A DNA stretch of 64,000 nucleotides, taken from positions 4,004,501 through 4,068,500 of the forward strand of contig NZ_CP041238.1 of the NCBI RefSeq assembly GCF_013488225.1. Reading direction: 5' to 3'. The notes under the pieces were generated by a model, which had not been told where the DNA came from, searched no databases, and saw nothing but the letters and a program-made list of their open reading frames with translations. The position numbers were made by a program, and so were the translations under genes. Source of the stretch: Sinorhizobium mexicanum (lineage in GTDB: Bacteria > Pseudomonadota > Alphaproteobacteria > Rhizobiales > Rhizobiaceae). Shown piece by piece: positions 1 through 8,963 of this stretch. Each line of letters starts with the position of its first letter. Position 1 is the stretch's first letter.

Positions 1-44
1 CTCCTGCGTGTCACCTCCGAAACGATCGCGAGAGGTCTTTCGCA

Positions 45-974
45 ATGAACCTTCAGGTAAAGGAGCGCGCCAGGCCGGCGCCGACTTCAACGGACGAGGG
101 CAGCGGCATCCGCGTCCGCGGCGCCACGGTGACCTATCGCAACGGTCACCGGGCCCTTCGTGATGCCTCCTTCGAGATCCCGACCGGGACGATCGCAGCG
201 CTCGTCGGCGTCAACGGCAGCGGCAAGTCGACGTTGTTCAAGGCGATCATGGGCTTCGTCCGGTTGGCGCAGGGCGAAATCTCGATCCTCGGGCTTTCGG
301 TGCCGGCTGCGCTGAAGAGAAACCTCGTCGCCTATGTGCCCCAGGCGGAGGAGGTCGACTGGAACTTCCCGGTTCTCGTCGAGGACGTAGTGATGATGGG
401 CCGTTACGGTCACATGAACATGCTTCGGATCCCGAAGAAGGCGGATCATGACGCGGTAGAGGCCGCACTCGCGCGCGTCGGCATGAGCGATTTCCGCAAG
501 CGCCAGATCGGCGAGCTTTCCGGCGGCCAGAAGAAACGCGTCTTCCTCGCCCGTGCGCTGGCCCAGGACGGCCGCGTCATCCTGCTCGACGAGCCCTTTA
601 CCGGTGTCGACGTCAAGACCGAGGACGCGATCATCCGCCTGTTGATCGGCCTACGCGATGAGGGGCGCGTGATGCTCGTCTCCACCCACAATCTCGGCAG
701 TGTGCCGGAATTCTGCGACCGCACCGTACTCCTGAAGAACACGGTGCTCGCCTACGGGCCGACGGCAACCACATTTACCCGCGAGAACCTCGAACTCGCT
801 TTCGGAGGCGTGCTGCGCCATTTCGTGCTCGGCGGCGAGAACCTGCACGACGACGCCGACCCGCGCCAGCTTGCCGTCATCACCGATGACGAGCGTCCGC
901 TCGTCATGTACGGCGCGCAGGGGCGGATGGTGACGCAGCCGGCAAAGCCGGAAACCGAGGCGGACGCCGAATGA
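45..974 (+). CDS. sitB: Mn/Fe ABC transporter ATP-binding protein SitB
   Basis: This is the cytoplasmic ATPase of a SitABCD-type manganese/iron importer. A Walker A motif (GVNGSGKST) lies at about residues 55-63, the LSGGQ signature at 158-162, Walker B ending DEP at about 179-184, and the switch histidine near 215, so the ATPase is complete. At 309 residues it has a C-terminal tail longer than the minimal domain, as usual for SitB. A GAGAGG-like ribosome site precedes the ATG. Its TGA overlaps the sitC ATG (ATGA), indicating translational coupling. The binding-protein gene sitA should lie just left of the window. Metal choice (Mn versus Fe or Zn) is inferred from family and synteny. Confidence 0.93.
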   Translation: MNLQVKERARPAPTSTDEGSGIRVRGATVTYRNGHRALRDASFEIPTGTIAALVGVNGSGKSTLFKAIMGFVRLAQGEISILGLSVPAALKRNLVAYVPQAEEVDWNFPVLVEDVVMMGRYGHMNMLRIPKKADHDAVEAALARVGMSDFRKRQIGELSGGQKKRVFLARALAQDGRVILLDEPFTGVDVKTEDAIIRLLIGLRDEGRVMLVSTHNLGSVPEFCDRTVLLKNTVLAYGPTATTFTRENLELAFGGVLRHFVLGGENLHDDADPRQLAVITDDERPLVMYGAQGRMVTQPAKPETEADAE

Positions 975-1832
975 TCGCCACCCTCGTCGAGCCGTTCACA
1001 TACGGTTACATGCTGAACGCCATGTGGGTCAGCGCACTGGTCGGCGCCGTCTGCGCCTTCCTCTCGGCTTATCTCATGCTCAAGGGCTGGTCGCTGATCG
1101 GCGATGCGCTTTCCCACTCGATCGTGCCGGGTGTCGCCGGGGCCTACATGCTGGGGCTTCCTTTTTCGCTCGGCGCCTTCTTTTCCGGCGCGCTCGCCGC
1201 AGCCGCCATGCTGTTCCTGAACCAGCGCACGCGGCTGAAGGAGGACACGATCATCGGGCTGATTTTCACCTCCTTCTTCGGCCTCGGCCTCTTCATGGTG
1301 TCGCTGTCGCCAACCTCGGTGAACATTCAGACGATCGTGCTCGGCAACATCCTTGCCATCACGCCGGCCGACACGCTGCAGCTGGCGATCATCGGCGTCG
1401 TCTCGCTGGTCATCCTGTTCGCGAAATGGAAGGACCTGATGGTCACTTTCTTCGACGAGAACCATGCCCGCTCGATCGGCATCAAAACGACATTCCTCAA
1501 GGTGCTGTTCTTCACGTTGCTCTCGGCATCTACGGTCGCCGCCCTTCAGACCGTCGGTGCCTTTCTCGTCATCGCCATGGTCGTCACGCCCGGGGCAACC
1601 GCCTACCTGCTCACGGACCGCTTCCCGAGCTGATCGCGATCAGCATCGCCATCGGCCGCGCTGACGAGCTTTGCCGGCGCCTATGCCAGCTATTTCCTTG
1701 ACGGCGCGACGGGCGGCATCATCATCGTGCTGCAGACGCTGATCTTCCTCCTCGCCTTTGTCTTTGCTCCGAAGCATGGGTTGATCGCCGCCCGGTCGCC
1801 GCGCCTCCGAGGCACTGGAGGTTGCGCAATGA
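971..1832 (+). pseudogene. sitC: SitC metal-transport permease, reading frame broken three times
   Basis: This should be one of two membrane permeases of the Sit importer (ABC-3 family, many transmembrane helices). The start overlaps the sitB stop. The first 220 codons read normally up to a TGA at 1631-1633. The family-like sequence then resumes one frame over (GAG CTG ATC from 1627), returns to the first frame at about 1658 after an extra C, and shifts again near 1796 to end at TGA 1830-1832. The last stop forms an ATGA overlap with sitD, so the original layout is preserved. The indels are single bases with no other decay, which suggests sequencing error or very recent inactivation. Confidence 0.8.
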
Positions 1833-2676
1833 TCTCGCTCGACATGCTTCTCGCCGTCTTCGAATTCGAGTTCATGCGCAATGCGCTGCTGATCTCGGTC
1901 CTGATCGCAATCCCGACGGCCATGCTCTCCTGCTTCCTCGTGCTGAAGGGCTGGTCGCTGATGGGCGACGCGATCTCGCACGCGGTCTTTCCAGGCGTCG
2001 TCATCTCCTACATCGTCGGCCTGCCGCTGGCCGGTCGGCGCCTTTGCCGCCGGCATGTGCTGCGCGCTCCTGACGGCTATCTCAAGGAAACAGCCGCATC
2101 AAACAGGACACCGGTGATGGGCATCGTCTTTTCCGGCATGTTCGGTTTCGGTCTTGTGCTCTACACCAAGATCCAGAGCGACGTGCATCTCGACCACATC
2201 CTTTTCGGCGACATGCTCGGCATCGGCTGGGGCGACATTCTGGAAACGGGCCTGATTGCGCTTCTTGCCGCCGGCATCCTCGGCCTCAAGTGGCGTGACC
2301 TGCTGCTGCACGCCTTCGACCCCGCCCAGGCGCGCCCGGGCTCCCGGTCGGATGGCTGCACTACGGACTGCTTGCGGTCCTGTCGCTGACGATCGTCGGC
2401 GCGCTGAAGGCCGTCGGCTTGATCCTCGCGATCGCAATGCTGATCGCCCCCGGCGCGATCGCCTTCCTGCTGACGCGCACATTCGGCGGCATGCTGATTG
2501 TCGCGGTGCTTGTCGCCGTCGTCGCCTCGTTTGCCGGGGTTTACCTGTCCTTCTTCATCGACAGCGCCCCCGCCCCGACTATCGTGATGCTGATGACGAT
2601 AATCTTCCTGGCCGCCTTCGCCTATTCCAGCTGGAAGTCGGCACGCCTGGCGAGCTCGTTGAGTTCAAACGGTTAG
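1829..2676 (+). pseudogene. sitD: SitD metal-transport permease, reading frame broken about five times
   Basis: This is the second ABC-3 family permease of the Sit importer. The ATG overlaps the end of sitC. The first 67 codons (to LPLA) match the family. Frame changes then occur near 2033 (extra base), 2075 (missing), 2089 (missing), 2113 (extra) and 2330-2340. The frame that includes GLPVGWLHYGLLAVLSLT and the final helices runs to TAG 2674-2676. Joining the pieces gives a full-length permease of about 280 residues. Every shift is a single-base or equivalent indel inside otherwise conserved codons. Whether the cell makes a working SitD cannot be decided from this copy. Confidence 0.8.
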
Positions 2677-2711
2677 GGCTCTCATGGCTGGAGCCAAGGC
2701 GCTCGCGACAT

Positions 2712-4727
2712 TCATTTCCGCGCCAAAGGTTTCGCATCGCGCATTAGCGGGGCAAGCTGACGAGCAAGCTCTTCGCTCAATGTGCGCATATATGTCGCCG
2801 TTACGTGATGCTTGTCGTAATAGACCTGCACATTGCCGATGACTGCAGGGCACATTTCAGCGGTGCAGAAATAATCGGAAAAGTCCAGGAAATGCAGGTT
2901 TTCCTTGAAGGACACCGCGCGGGTCGGATTGATCGGAGCGAGCACCGAATCCCGCTCAACAGCGCATTTCGGCGAGAAGCGGCCATTGATTTCCACGCAC
3001 TCGGGCACGTCAAAGCCAAACCAGGGCGTGTCGCGCATCGCGACGACAGGAATTTCCGCCGCCGCCAGTTTCTCCCATTGCCGCCGGTAACCGGCGGGAA
3101 CTTCCTCGATGCCCTTGATCACCCGCGTGGACGTGGTGAAAATCAGATCCGGCTTTATCGCCAACAACCTTTCCATTAGCAGTTCGTTCCACTCGGTGCA
3201 GGCATCGCGATATGCGGGTACCTCGGACGACGCCTGCGAGGTCAGGACGCAACTGCTCTTGGTGTAGGTGACGATTTTCCATTCCGGATACCGCTGCAAG
3301 ACGCCCTGCAATGCAGGTAGCCAATGCACGCTGTGCGAACCGCCAACAAGCGCCAAAGTGTGGCTTGCCTCTCTCGGTCCATAACTGCAACTGAGCAAGG
3401 CGGTGCCCAGCAGCGACTGGTGGCAACCGTCCCGATACACGTCTGCATCGTCCCACTTTGCGGTCATTGGTCCGGGATGGACGGGGATCTCACTCGAGCC
3501 CGCCGCGAGCCCCTTGATCGCCGCACCGGGGTAATGCTCGGGGTCCACGACACGCAATCGCTCCTCGGCCAAGCTTTGCGCAGCCTCCACTCTCCAGACG
3601 AACAGGCCCGCAGCGATCACTGCAAGGGTGGCGATAGCTGCGAAGGCCGTTTGCAAGGGACGCTCATCCTTCTCCCGCCGGGGGAAACATGCCTCCACGA
3701 TTCGCGTCGTGAAGTACGAGAGGACGATGGAGACGAGCAGGACGACCGAGCCCTCGATTGGACCGGCCGAGGTTTGATACGTGTAGGTGAGATAAAAGAC
3801 GAGGATTGGCCAGTGCCAGAGATACAGACAATAAGAGATGTCCCCAAGCCACGTGAGCGGTCGCGCGGCCAGCAGACTTGCCACGCCGAAGCGTAATGGC
3901 GGACCGTCGCCACAAACAAGGATCGCAGCGGCGGCAAGTGTCGGCCAGAGCGCCGCGTAGCCGGGAAAAACAGTCGATATTTCAAGCAGGATGCCGCAGC
4001 TCAAAATAGCTGCCAAACCAATCCATCCGCCGATGGTCCGCAACGTTGGCGACAAGATGATAGCGGGCAACAACAGGCGAGTGATTCCGCCAAGCGCGAA
4101 TTCCCAGACCCGTGCAAAGGTGTCGTAGTAGGCGAATGCCTGGTTTCGGGACGTGCTGTAGACCGAGTAGGCTAACGACAGCGCGAACACACTTGTGAGA
4201 AACACCAACAGGTCGATGCGCGACGGCCGACGCCTTATCAAGGTAAATAGGGCAATACCCACTGCCAAGATCAGCAGGCATTGAACCTGGGCGGACATTG
4301 CCCAGTAATGCTGGACCGGGCTTCCAACTTCGTCTCGTGCAAGATAGTCGATCGCCGAAGTCGCCAGTAGCCAATTCTCCAGATATACCGAACTGGCCGC
4401 AATCTGATACATCCCGGCTTGCCATCGCATTCTCGGCAACCAAAACGGCGCCGACATCGCAATCACAGCAATCACCAAAAATGACGAGGGCAGAAGCCGA
4501 CGGGCCAACTTGGTGGCAAAGGGGACGAGGTCCACGCGATGCCCGGATTCCGCCTGACGCGCCAGCGACCCGATAAGCAGATAACCGGAGACGATGAAGA
4601 AGACATCGACACCACCGGAAACCCGACCGATCCATATGTGATATATCGCGACCAGAAGTGCGCCGATTGCCCGCAGACCCTGAATGTCATCGCGCCGCGG
4701 CACAGCACGACTATTGGGCTCGACCAT
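2712..4727 (-). CDS. Acyltransferase-3/SGNH O-acyltransferase (OafA type)
   Basis: This is a membrane O-acyltransferase fused to a C-terminal SGNH-hydrolase domain, the architecture of enzymes that add acyl (often acetyl) groups to surface polysaccharides. The N-terminal two-fifths has about ten hydrophobic helices starting with the family motif around DIQGLRAIGALLVAIYH. The C-terminal part carries LVGGSHSVHW in place of the usual GDSH block and a DKHH block matching the D-x-x-H dyad. The ATG at 4727 (MVEPNSR) is preferred because the domain starts 12 residues later; an upstream GTG at 4829 has no ribosome site. The gene stands alone with looser, more AT-rich sequence than its neighbours, so it may be acquired. 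The substrate is unknown. Confidence 0.85.
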   Translation of the reverse strand: MVEPNSRAVPRRDDIQGLRAIGALLVAIYHIWIGRVSGGVDVFFIVSGYLLIGSLARQAESGHRVDLVPFATKLARRLLPSSFLVIAVIAMSAPFWLPRMRWQAGMYQIAASSVYLENWLLATSAIDYLARDEVGSPVQHYWAMSAQVQCLLILAVGIALFTLIRRRPSRIDLLVFLTSVFALSLAYSVYSTSRNQAFAYYDTFARVWEFALGGITRLLLPAIILSPTLRTIGGWIGLAAILSCGILLEISTVFPGYAALWPTLAAAAILVCGDGPPLRFGVASLLAARPLTWLGDISYCLYLWHWPILVFYLTYTYQTSAGPIEGSVVLLVSIVLSYFTTRIVEACFPRREKDERPLQTAFAAIATLAVIAAGLFVWRVEAAQSLAEERLRVVDPEHYPGAAIKGLAAGSSEIPVHPGPMTAKWDDADVYRDGCHQSLLGTALLSCSYGPREASHTLALVGGSHSVHWLPALQGVLQRYPEWKIVTYTKSSCVLTSQASSEVPAYRDACTEWNELLMERLLAIKPDLIFTTSTRVIKGIEEVPAGYRRQWEKLAAAEIPVVAMRDTPWFGFDVPECVEINGRFSPKCAVERDSVLAPINPTRAVSFKENLHFLDFSDYFCTAEMCPAVIGNVQVYYDKHHVTATYMRTLSEELARQLAPLMRDAKPLARK

Positions 4728-5065
4728 CACTTTGGTTCGGCCCCGGTAAACAGGTCGGGGTACCCGCAAGGCCTCGATAGAGCCTCGAAACGCATTAGGT
4801 CTGTTGATCCGATCGCCAACCTGCGTCACTCGCGAGATCGAATTAGTCGATTGGGCATTAACTGTTCAAATAGCGCACAAGGCAATGCCCCGACCGGGAA
4901 CGTCCTGAGATGCGGGATCACTTTCAGCGTTAAATGTCACAAAGGTTGATGATTGGCTCTGTCAACGAACCTCGATGCGCGCCAGAAGACCCATGACGAC
5001 AGCCGTGGAATGGCGGCCTTGCCGCCTCAATTCGTTGTGGGATTTTGGTATGGGCAGCCGGTGTC
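4728..5065. other. Intergenic region upstream of the acyltransferase
   Basis: The 338 bases between the acyltransferase start and the stop of the enolase-superfamily gene contain no convincing gene. The part nearest the acyltransferase is visibly more AT-rich than the surrounding sequence and presumably holds its leftward promoter. No clear -35/-10 pair, repeat or terminator was recognised. Confidence 0.5.
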
Positions 5066-6190
5066 TCAGCCGATCCTGGTCGCCTTCAACCGCTCCTCAT
5101 CGAGGGCGATGCCGAGCCCAGCCGCTTCGCCAAGTTCAAGCCAGCCCCTCGCGTGTCGGAGCGGCTGTGCCATCGGGTAGTCACGGCGCTCCCCGCTCCA
5201 CTCCGGATTGTCATAAGGGTATTCGAGCCAGGGCGCTTCGCCGACGCCCGCCGTCAGGTGTGCGTTCGCCAGCACGCCGATGCCGTTGGTCCAGGAGTGC
5301 GGCGTGAACATCACGCCCGCCTCGCGCGCCTGCCAGGCAAGCCTGCGGCATCCGGTGATGCCGCCGACCAGCGCCACGTCCGGCTGGATCACGTCGAAGG
5401 CTCGCTCTTCGATGATGTCGCGGAACTCGTAAAGCTCGCGCGTCATCTCTCCGCCGGCGATACGGACGGGTGTCGCATCGCTCAACCGCCTCATGCCTTT
5501 TCGGTCGGAGCGATGGAGCGGCTCTTCCATCCAGTAGACGCCGAGCCGCTCCAGCTCTCTGGCAACCGCCAGCGCATCCTTGAAGGTCCAGGCAAGCGTC
5601 GTATCCCAGGGCATGCGCCAGCCCTGATTGCAGTCGACCATGAGTTCCAGCCGGTCGCCGACCCGGGCGCGGATCGCCTCGATCGCCCGGACATCGGCGC
5701 GCCAACCGTCGCGACCGCCAGCGGAGGAGGTGAAGCGCACCTTCATCGCCGGAAAGCCTTCCTCCAGATAGCTTTCAGCCTGCGCCGCCATCGCGCCGGC
5801 ATCACGAAGAACGCCCGATGAGGCATAGAGACGGACGCGGTCCGCCCGCCCGCCAAGCATGCGCCACACGGGCTCGCCCGTGATCTTGCCGGTGAGATCC
5901 CAGAGCGCCAGGTCCATTGGCCAGCAGCGGCCATAGTGGAAACTGATATGCGACAGCACTTCGTAGTGCTGCTCGACATGACGCGGGTCTTTGCCGATGA
6001 AAAGCTCTTCGTGCCCCTCGAATCCTTTCATCAGGTCGCCGGAGCCGATCCCCTCGCGGCCCTCGGCATCGCGAACGCGGACGATCGTCGCATCGAAATG
6101 TTTGCGCGGCCGCCCGTCCCAGCTTGCCTTGAACGGCGGATCGAGCGGCAGACGGTGGTGGGTGATCTCGATGGAAACGATCCTGCTCAT
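5066..6190 (-). CDS. Mandelate racemase/muconate lactonizing family enzyme (enolase superfamily)
   Basis: This 374-residue enolase-superfamily protein probably dehydrates or epimerises an acid sugar or related carboxylate. The metal-binding carboxylates are visible in LMVDCNQGW, YWMEEPL and RIAGGEM. The mandelate-racemase-type Asp-His dyad is in VIQPD and TPHSWTNGIG. The first catalytic motif is K-x-R (MKVRF), not K-x-K or K-x-H, which makes the substrate hard to predict. The start at 6190 follows a clear GGGAGGA ribosome site about 8 bases upstream; the frame stays open further upstream but only opposite the next gene. It lies 28 bases downstream of the aldehyde dehydrogenase and is probably co-transcribed with it. 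Confidence 0.87.
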   Translation of the reverse strand: MSRIVSIEITHHRLPLDPPFKASWDGRPRKHFDATIVRVRDAEGREGIGSGDLMKGFEGHEELFIGKDPRHVEQHYEVLSHISFHYGRCWPMDLALWDLTGKITGEPVWRMLGGRADRVRLYASSGVLRDAGAMAAQAESYLEEGFPAMKVRFTSSAGGRDGWRADVRAIEAIRARVGDRLELMVDCNQGWRMPWDTTLAWTFKDALAVARELERLGVYWMEEPLHRSDRKGMRRLSDATPVRIAGGEMTRELYEFRDIIEERAFDVIQPDVALVGGITGCRRLAWQAREAGVMFTPHSWTNGIGVLANAHLTAGVGEAPWLEYPYDNPEWSGERRDYPMAQPLRHARGWLELGEAAGLGIALDEERLKATRIG

Positions 6191-6218
6191 GGCGCCGTCC
6201 TCCCTCTCCTGCGAAACC

Positions 6219-7718
6219 CTAATCGAACTGCTGCCAGATGGTCTTGTAGTCGCAATACTTGTCGATTGCATGCACCGAACGGTCGCGGCCGAAGCCGGAT
6301 TGCTTGAAGCCACCGAAAGGTGTCGCGAAGTTCGACATGTCGTAGCTATTGATCCAGACCGTGCCCGCATGGATCGCCTCGGAGAAGCGATGCGCCCGGT
6401 CCATGTCGCGGGTAAAGACCGCGCCCGCCAACCCGTAGATGGTGTCGTTGGCGATCCTCAACGCCTCCTCTTCCGTATCGAAGGGAATGGCGGCGAGCAC
6501 CGGCCCGAAGATTTCCTGGCGCGCGAGCGTCATGTCGTTGGTCACATCGACGAATACGCCGGGCGCAACATAATAGCCGCCGGTTTCGCCCATCACCCGT
6601 TCGGCGCCGAAGGCACGGCGACCGCCTTCCTTCTCGCCGGCGCCGATGATAGAAAGCACCTTGTTCATGTGCTCCTCCTCGATCAGCGCCCCGATCTGCG
6701 CCGAAGGATCGAGCGAATGGCCGAGCGTGATCTCACGCCTTGTCACCGCCTCGATCTTTTCGATCAGCGTCTCCTGCACCGAGCGTTGGACGATCAGACG
6801 CGTCGAAGCGTGGCAGGTTTCGCCGGAATTGTAGAAACAGCCCCAAGCGACGGCGGTTGCTGCCGCATCGAGATCGGCATCCTCGAAAACGACGAGCGGC
6901 GACTTGCCACCCAGTTCCAGCGCCACCCGCTTGACGTTCGACTGCGCCGCATAGCCCATGATCAGCTTGCCGACCTCGGTCGAGCCGGTGAAGGCGATCA
7001 TGTCGACATCCATGTGCAGCGCCAGCGGCTTGCCAACCTCCTCGCCGTATCCGGCGACGACGTTAAAGACACCGGCCGGAAGCCCGGCCTCTAGCGCGAG
7101 TTCCGCGAGCCGGATCGCCGAGAGCGACGACTGTTCGGCCGGCTTCAACACGACCGAATTGCCGGCGGCGATCGCCGGCCCGAGCTTCCAGGCGTCGATG
7201 ATCAGCGGATAGTTCCACGGCGTGATCGCGCCGACGACGCCGAGCGGCACCTTCCGCACCAGGGCGCGCGCGTTCGGCCCGGTCGGCGCGATCTCGTCAT
7301 AGAGCTTGTCGATCGTCTCGCCGTAATACTGGATGCCGTCGGCCGCGAGACGGACATCGACGTTAAGAGACGCCATAATCGGCTTACCGACATCGAGCGT
7401 TTCCAGCAGCGCAAGCTCCTCGCCATGCTGCCGGATGAGATCCGCCCATTTCAGCATGATCTTCTTCTTTTCCAGCGGCTCCTTTTTGCGCCAGATGCCG
7501 CTCTTGAAGGCGGCGCGGGCAGCGGCGACCGCAATATCGACATCGGCGGCGTCACCACGGGCGAGCCTGGCGCCCGGCCTTCCATCCATCGGGCGGATGC
7601 GTGTGAAGGTCTCGCCAGATGCGGAGGCTCTATGCGCGCCATCGATGAAATGCCGACCCTCGGGCGTCAGTTCGGCAAGCAGGCTTTCCCAATAGGCGCG
7701 CGTATATTCCTTCGTCAT
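6219..7718 (-). CDS. NAD(P)-dependent aldehyde dehydrogenase (PuuC-like)
   Basis: This 499-residue aldehyde dehydrogenase oxidises an aldehyde to its acid. It has the cofactor/anchor sequence ITPWNYPL, the general-base Glu in LELGGKSP, and the catalytic Cys in NSGETCHASTR. Overall it resembles the betaine/gamma-glutamyl-aminobutyraldehyde dehydrogenase branch. The ATG at 7718 begins one base after the stop of the alcohol dehydrogenase gene, so the two are probably translated together. An alcohol dehydrogenase next to an aldehyde dehydrogenase suggests stepwise oxidation of an alcohol, or an aldehyde intermediate made by the third enzyme. The actual substrate is not visible. Confidence 0.92.
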   Translation of the reverse strand: MTKEYTRAYWESLLAELTPEGRHFIDGAHRASASGETFTRIRPMDGRPGARLARGDAADVDIAVAAARAAFKSGIWRKKEPLEKKKIMLKWADLIRQHGEELALLETLDVGKPIMASLNVDVRLAADGIQYYGETIDKLYDEIAPTGPNARALVRKVPLGVVGAITPWNYPLIIDAWKLGPAIAAGNSVVLKPAEQSSLSAIRLAELALEAGLPAGVFNVVAGYGEEVGKPLALHMDVDMIAFTGSTEVGKLIMGYAAQSNVKRVALELGGKSPLVVFEDADLDAAATAVAWGCFYNSGETCHASTRLIVQRSVQETLIEKIEAVTRREITLGHSLDPSAQIGALIEEEHMNKVLSIIGAGEKEGGRRAFGAERVMGETGGYYVAPGVFVDVTNDMTLARQEIFGPVLAAIPFDTEEEALRIANDTIYGLAGAVFTRDMDRAHRFSEAIHAGTVWINSYDMSNFATPFGGFKQSGFGRDRSVHAIDKYCDYKTIWQQFD

Positions 7719-7719
7719 C

Positions 7720-8862
7720 TCATTGCCCTTTCGCGAGCGCCATCATCCTCGCCGCAAAACGGTCGATATCGGCATCCGTCACGTCGCGGATCGTCGACCG
7801 GCGCATCGGCTGGTTTTCCGGAGCCTTCATCTCGCGGGCGAGATCGGCCGCCGAGAACGCGTCGAATGCATTCGGTAGAGCGCGCACGAGGCCGCAGCGG
7901 TCCATCAGGTCGGAGACGAAGGCAGGAAGTTTCGCGGCCTTATCGACGCCGCAAGCTCCTGCCGCACGGTCGAGATCGACTGTAGCCGCCTCGACGAGCC
8001 AGCCGATGGTCGCCTCGAAACCAAGTGCCGTCGCGAGCGCGTGATGCACTGGCGCAAGTCCGGCTAGAGCATGGCTGATGTTATGCGCGATCGCCGTGCC
8101 GCAATTGTCGATGGCGATCCCGGCATAACAGGAGCCGAGCAGCAGCTTGCCGCGCGCCTCCAGATTGCCGGGCTCCTGCACCGCCGTTTCCAGCGCGCCG
8201 ATGATCAGCCGCAACGCCTCGTGGGCATAGAATTGGGCGCCGCTGTGCGTGTTGCGATTGGTCGCCGCTTCGAAAGCGTGGACGAACGCATCGAGCCCGC
8301 ACCAAGCGGTGAGGTTGGCGGGCAGTGTTGCAGTCAGCGACGGATCGAGCAGCACCAGATCGGCCTTGGTCTCCGCCCCCCAGATCCAGAGCTTCTTGCC
8401 TTCCGGCCCCGAGAAGATGTTGGTGGCGGAGGTCTCCGATCCGGTGCCGGCTGTCGTCGGCACCAGGATCTTCTTCAAGGGGTTTTTCGGCAACGGGTTG
8501 GCGGCGAGCGCGTAGTGCATCGGATCCCGGCCGGAGGCGGCGCAACAGGCTACGATCTTGGCAATATCGAGCGCCGAACCGCCGCCTATGCCGATCACGA
8601 GATCGCAGCCCGTCGCCATTTCAAGCGCCGCACGCAGGTGGGCAAGCTTCGGCTCCCCGGTAAATGCCGAGAAGATGCGGGTGCGGATTCCCTCCTGCTC
8701 AAGGGCTTTCGTGACACTTCCGCTCAAACCGGACTGCACGAGAAAGACATCGATAACGATGATCGCGCGCTGCGCGCCAAACGTCCTTGCGGCGCGGCCA
8801 AGGGTCTGATGAATATTCTCTCCGAAACGAATTTCCGGAATGAAGGACATGGAGAACTGCAA
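7720..8862 (-). CDS. Iron-containing alcohol dehydrogenase
   Basis: This group III (iron-type) alcohol dehydrogenase has 380 residues. The NAD-binding GGGS loop is in IGIGGGSALD, and TTAGTGSETS is the family signature. Metal ligands appear as Asp and His in LDAFVHAFEA and as two His in the NISHALAGLAPVHH stretch. The start is placed at TTG 8862 because GGGAG sits 7 bases upstream; the ATG at 8850 (MSFIPEI) lacks a ribosome site but is also possible. It is first in a three-gene operon read away from the LysR gene, across a 101-base gap. Confidence 0.9.
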   Translation of the reverse strand: MQFSMSFIPEIRFGENIHQTLGRAARTFGAQRAIIVIDVFLVQSGLSGSVTKALEQEGIRTRIFSAFTGEPKLAHLRAALEMATGCDLVIGIGGGSALDIAKIVACCAASGRDPMHYALAANPLPKNPLKKILVPTTAGTGSETSATNIFSGPEGKKLWIWGAETKADLVLLDPSLTATLPANLTAWCGLDAFVHAFEAATNRNTHSGAQFYAHEALRLIIGALETAVQEPGNLEARGKLLLGSCYAGIAIDNCGTAIAHNISHALAGLAPVHHALATALGFEATIGWLVEAATVDLDRAAGACGVDKAAKLPAFVSDLMDRCGLVRALPNAFDAFSAADLAREMKAPENQPMRRSTIRDVTDADIDRFAARMMALAKGQ

Positions 8863-8920
8863 AGGTCGTGCTCCCGGCTGGCCTGCGTCGCGTCTTTACC
8901 CTGCAACACGATCTGATATT

Positions 8921-8935
8921 TTCAAATCCGGTGAA
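8921..8935. promoter_or_regulatory. Candidate LysR-type operator between divergent genes
   Basis: TTCAAATCCGGTGAA is an interrupted dyad (TTCA/TGAA) and contains the T-N11-A pattern typical of LysR-family binding sites. It lies between the alcohol dehydrogenase start and the LysR start, where an autoregulating activator would bind. The assignment rests on pattern and position only. Confidence 0.45.
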
Positions 8936-8963
8936 TTTTCGGCCTTTTTGATAACCTGAAGTC

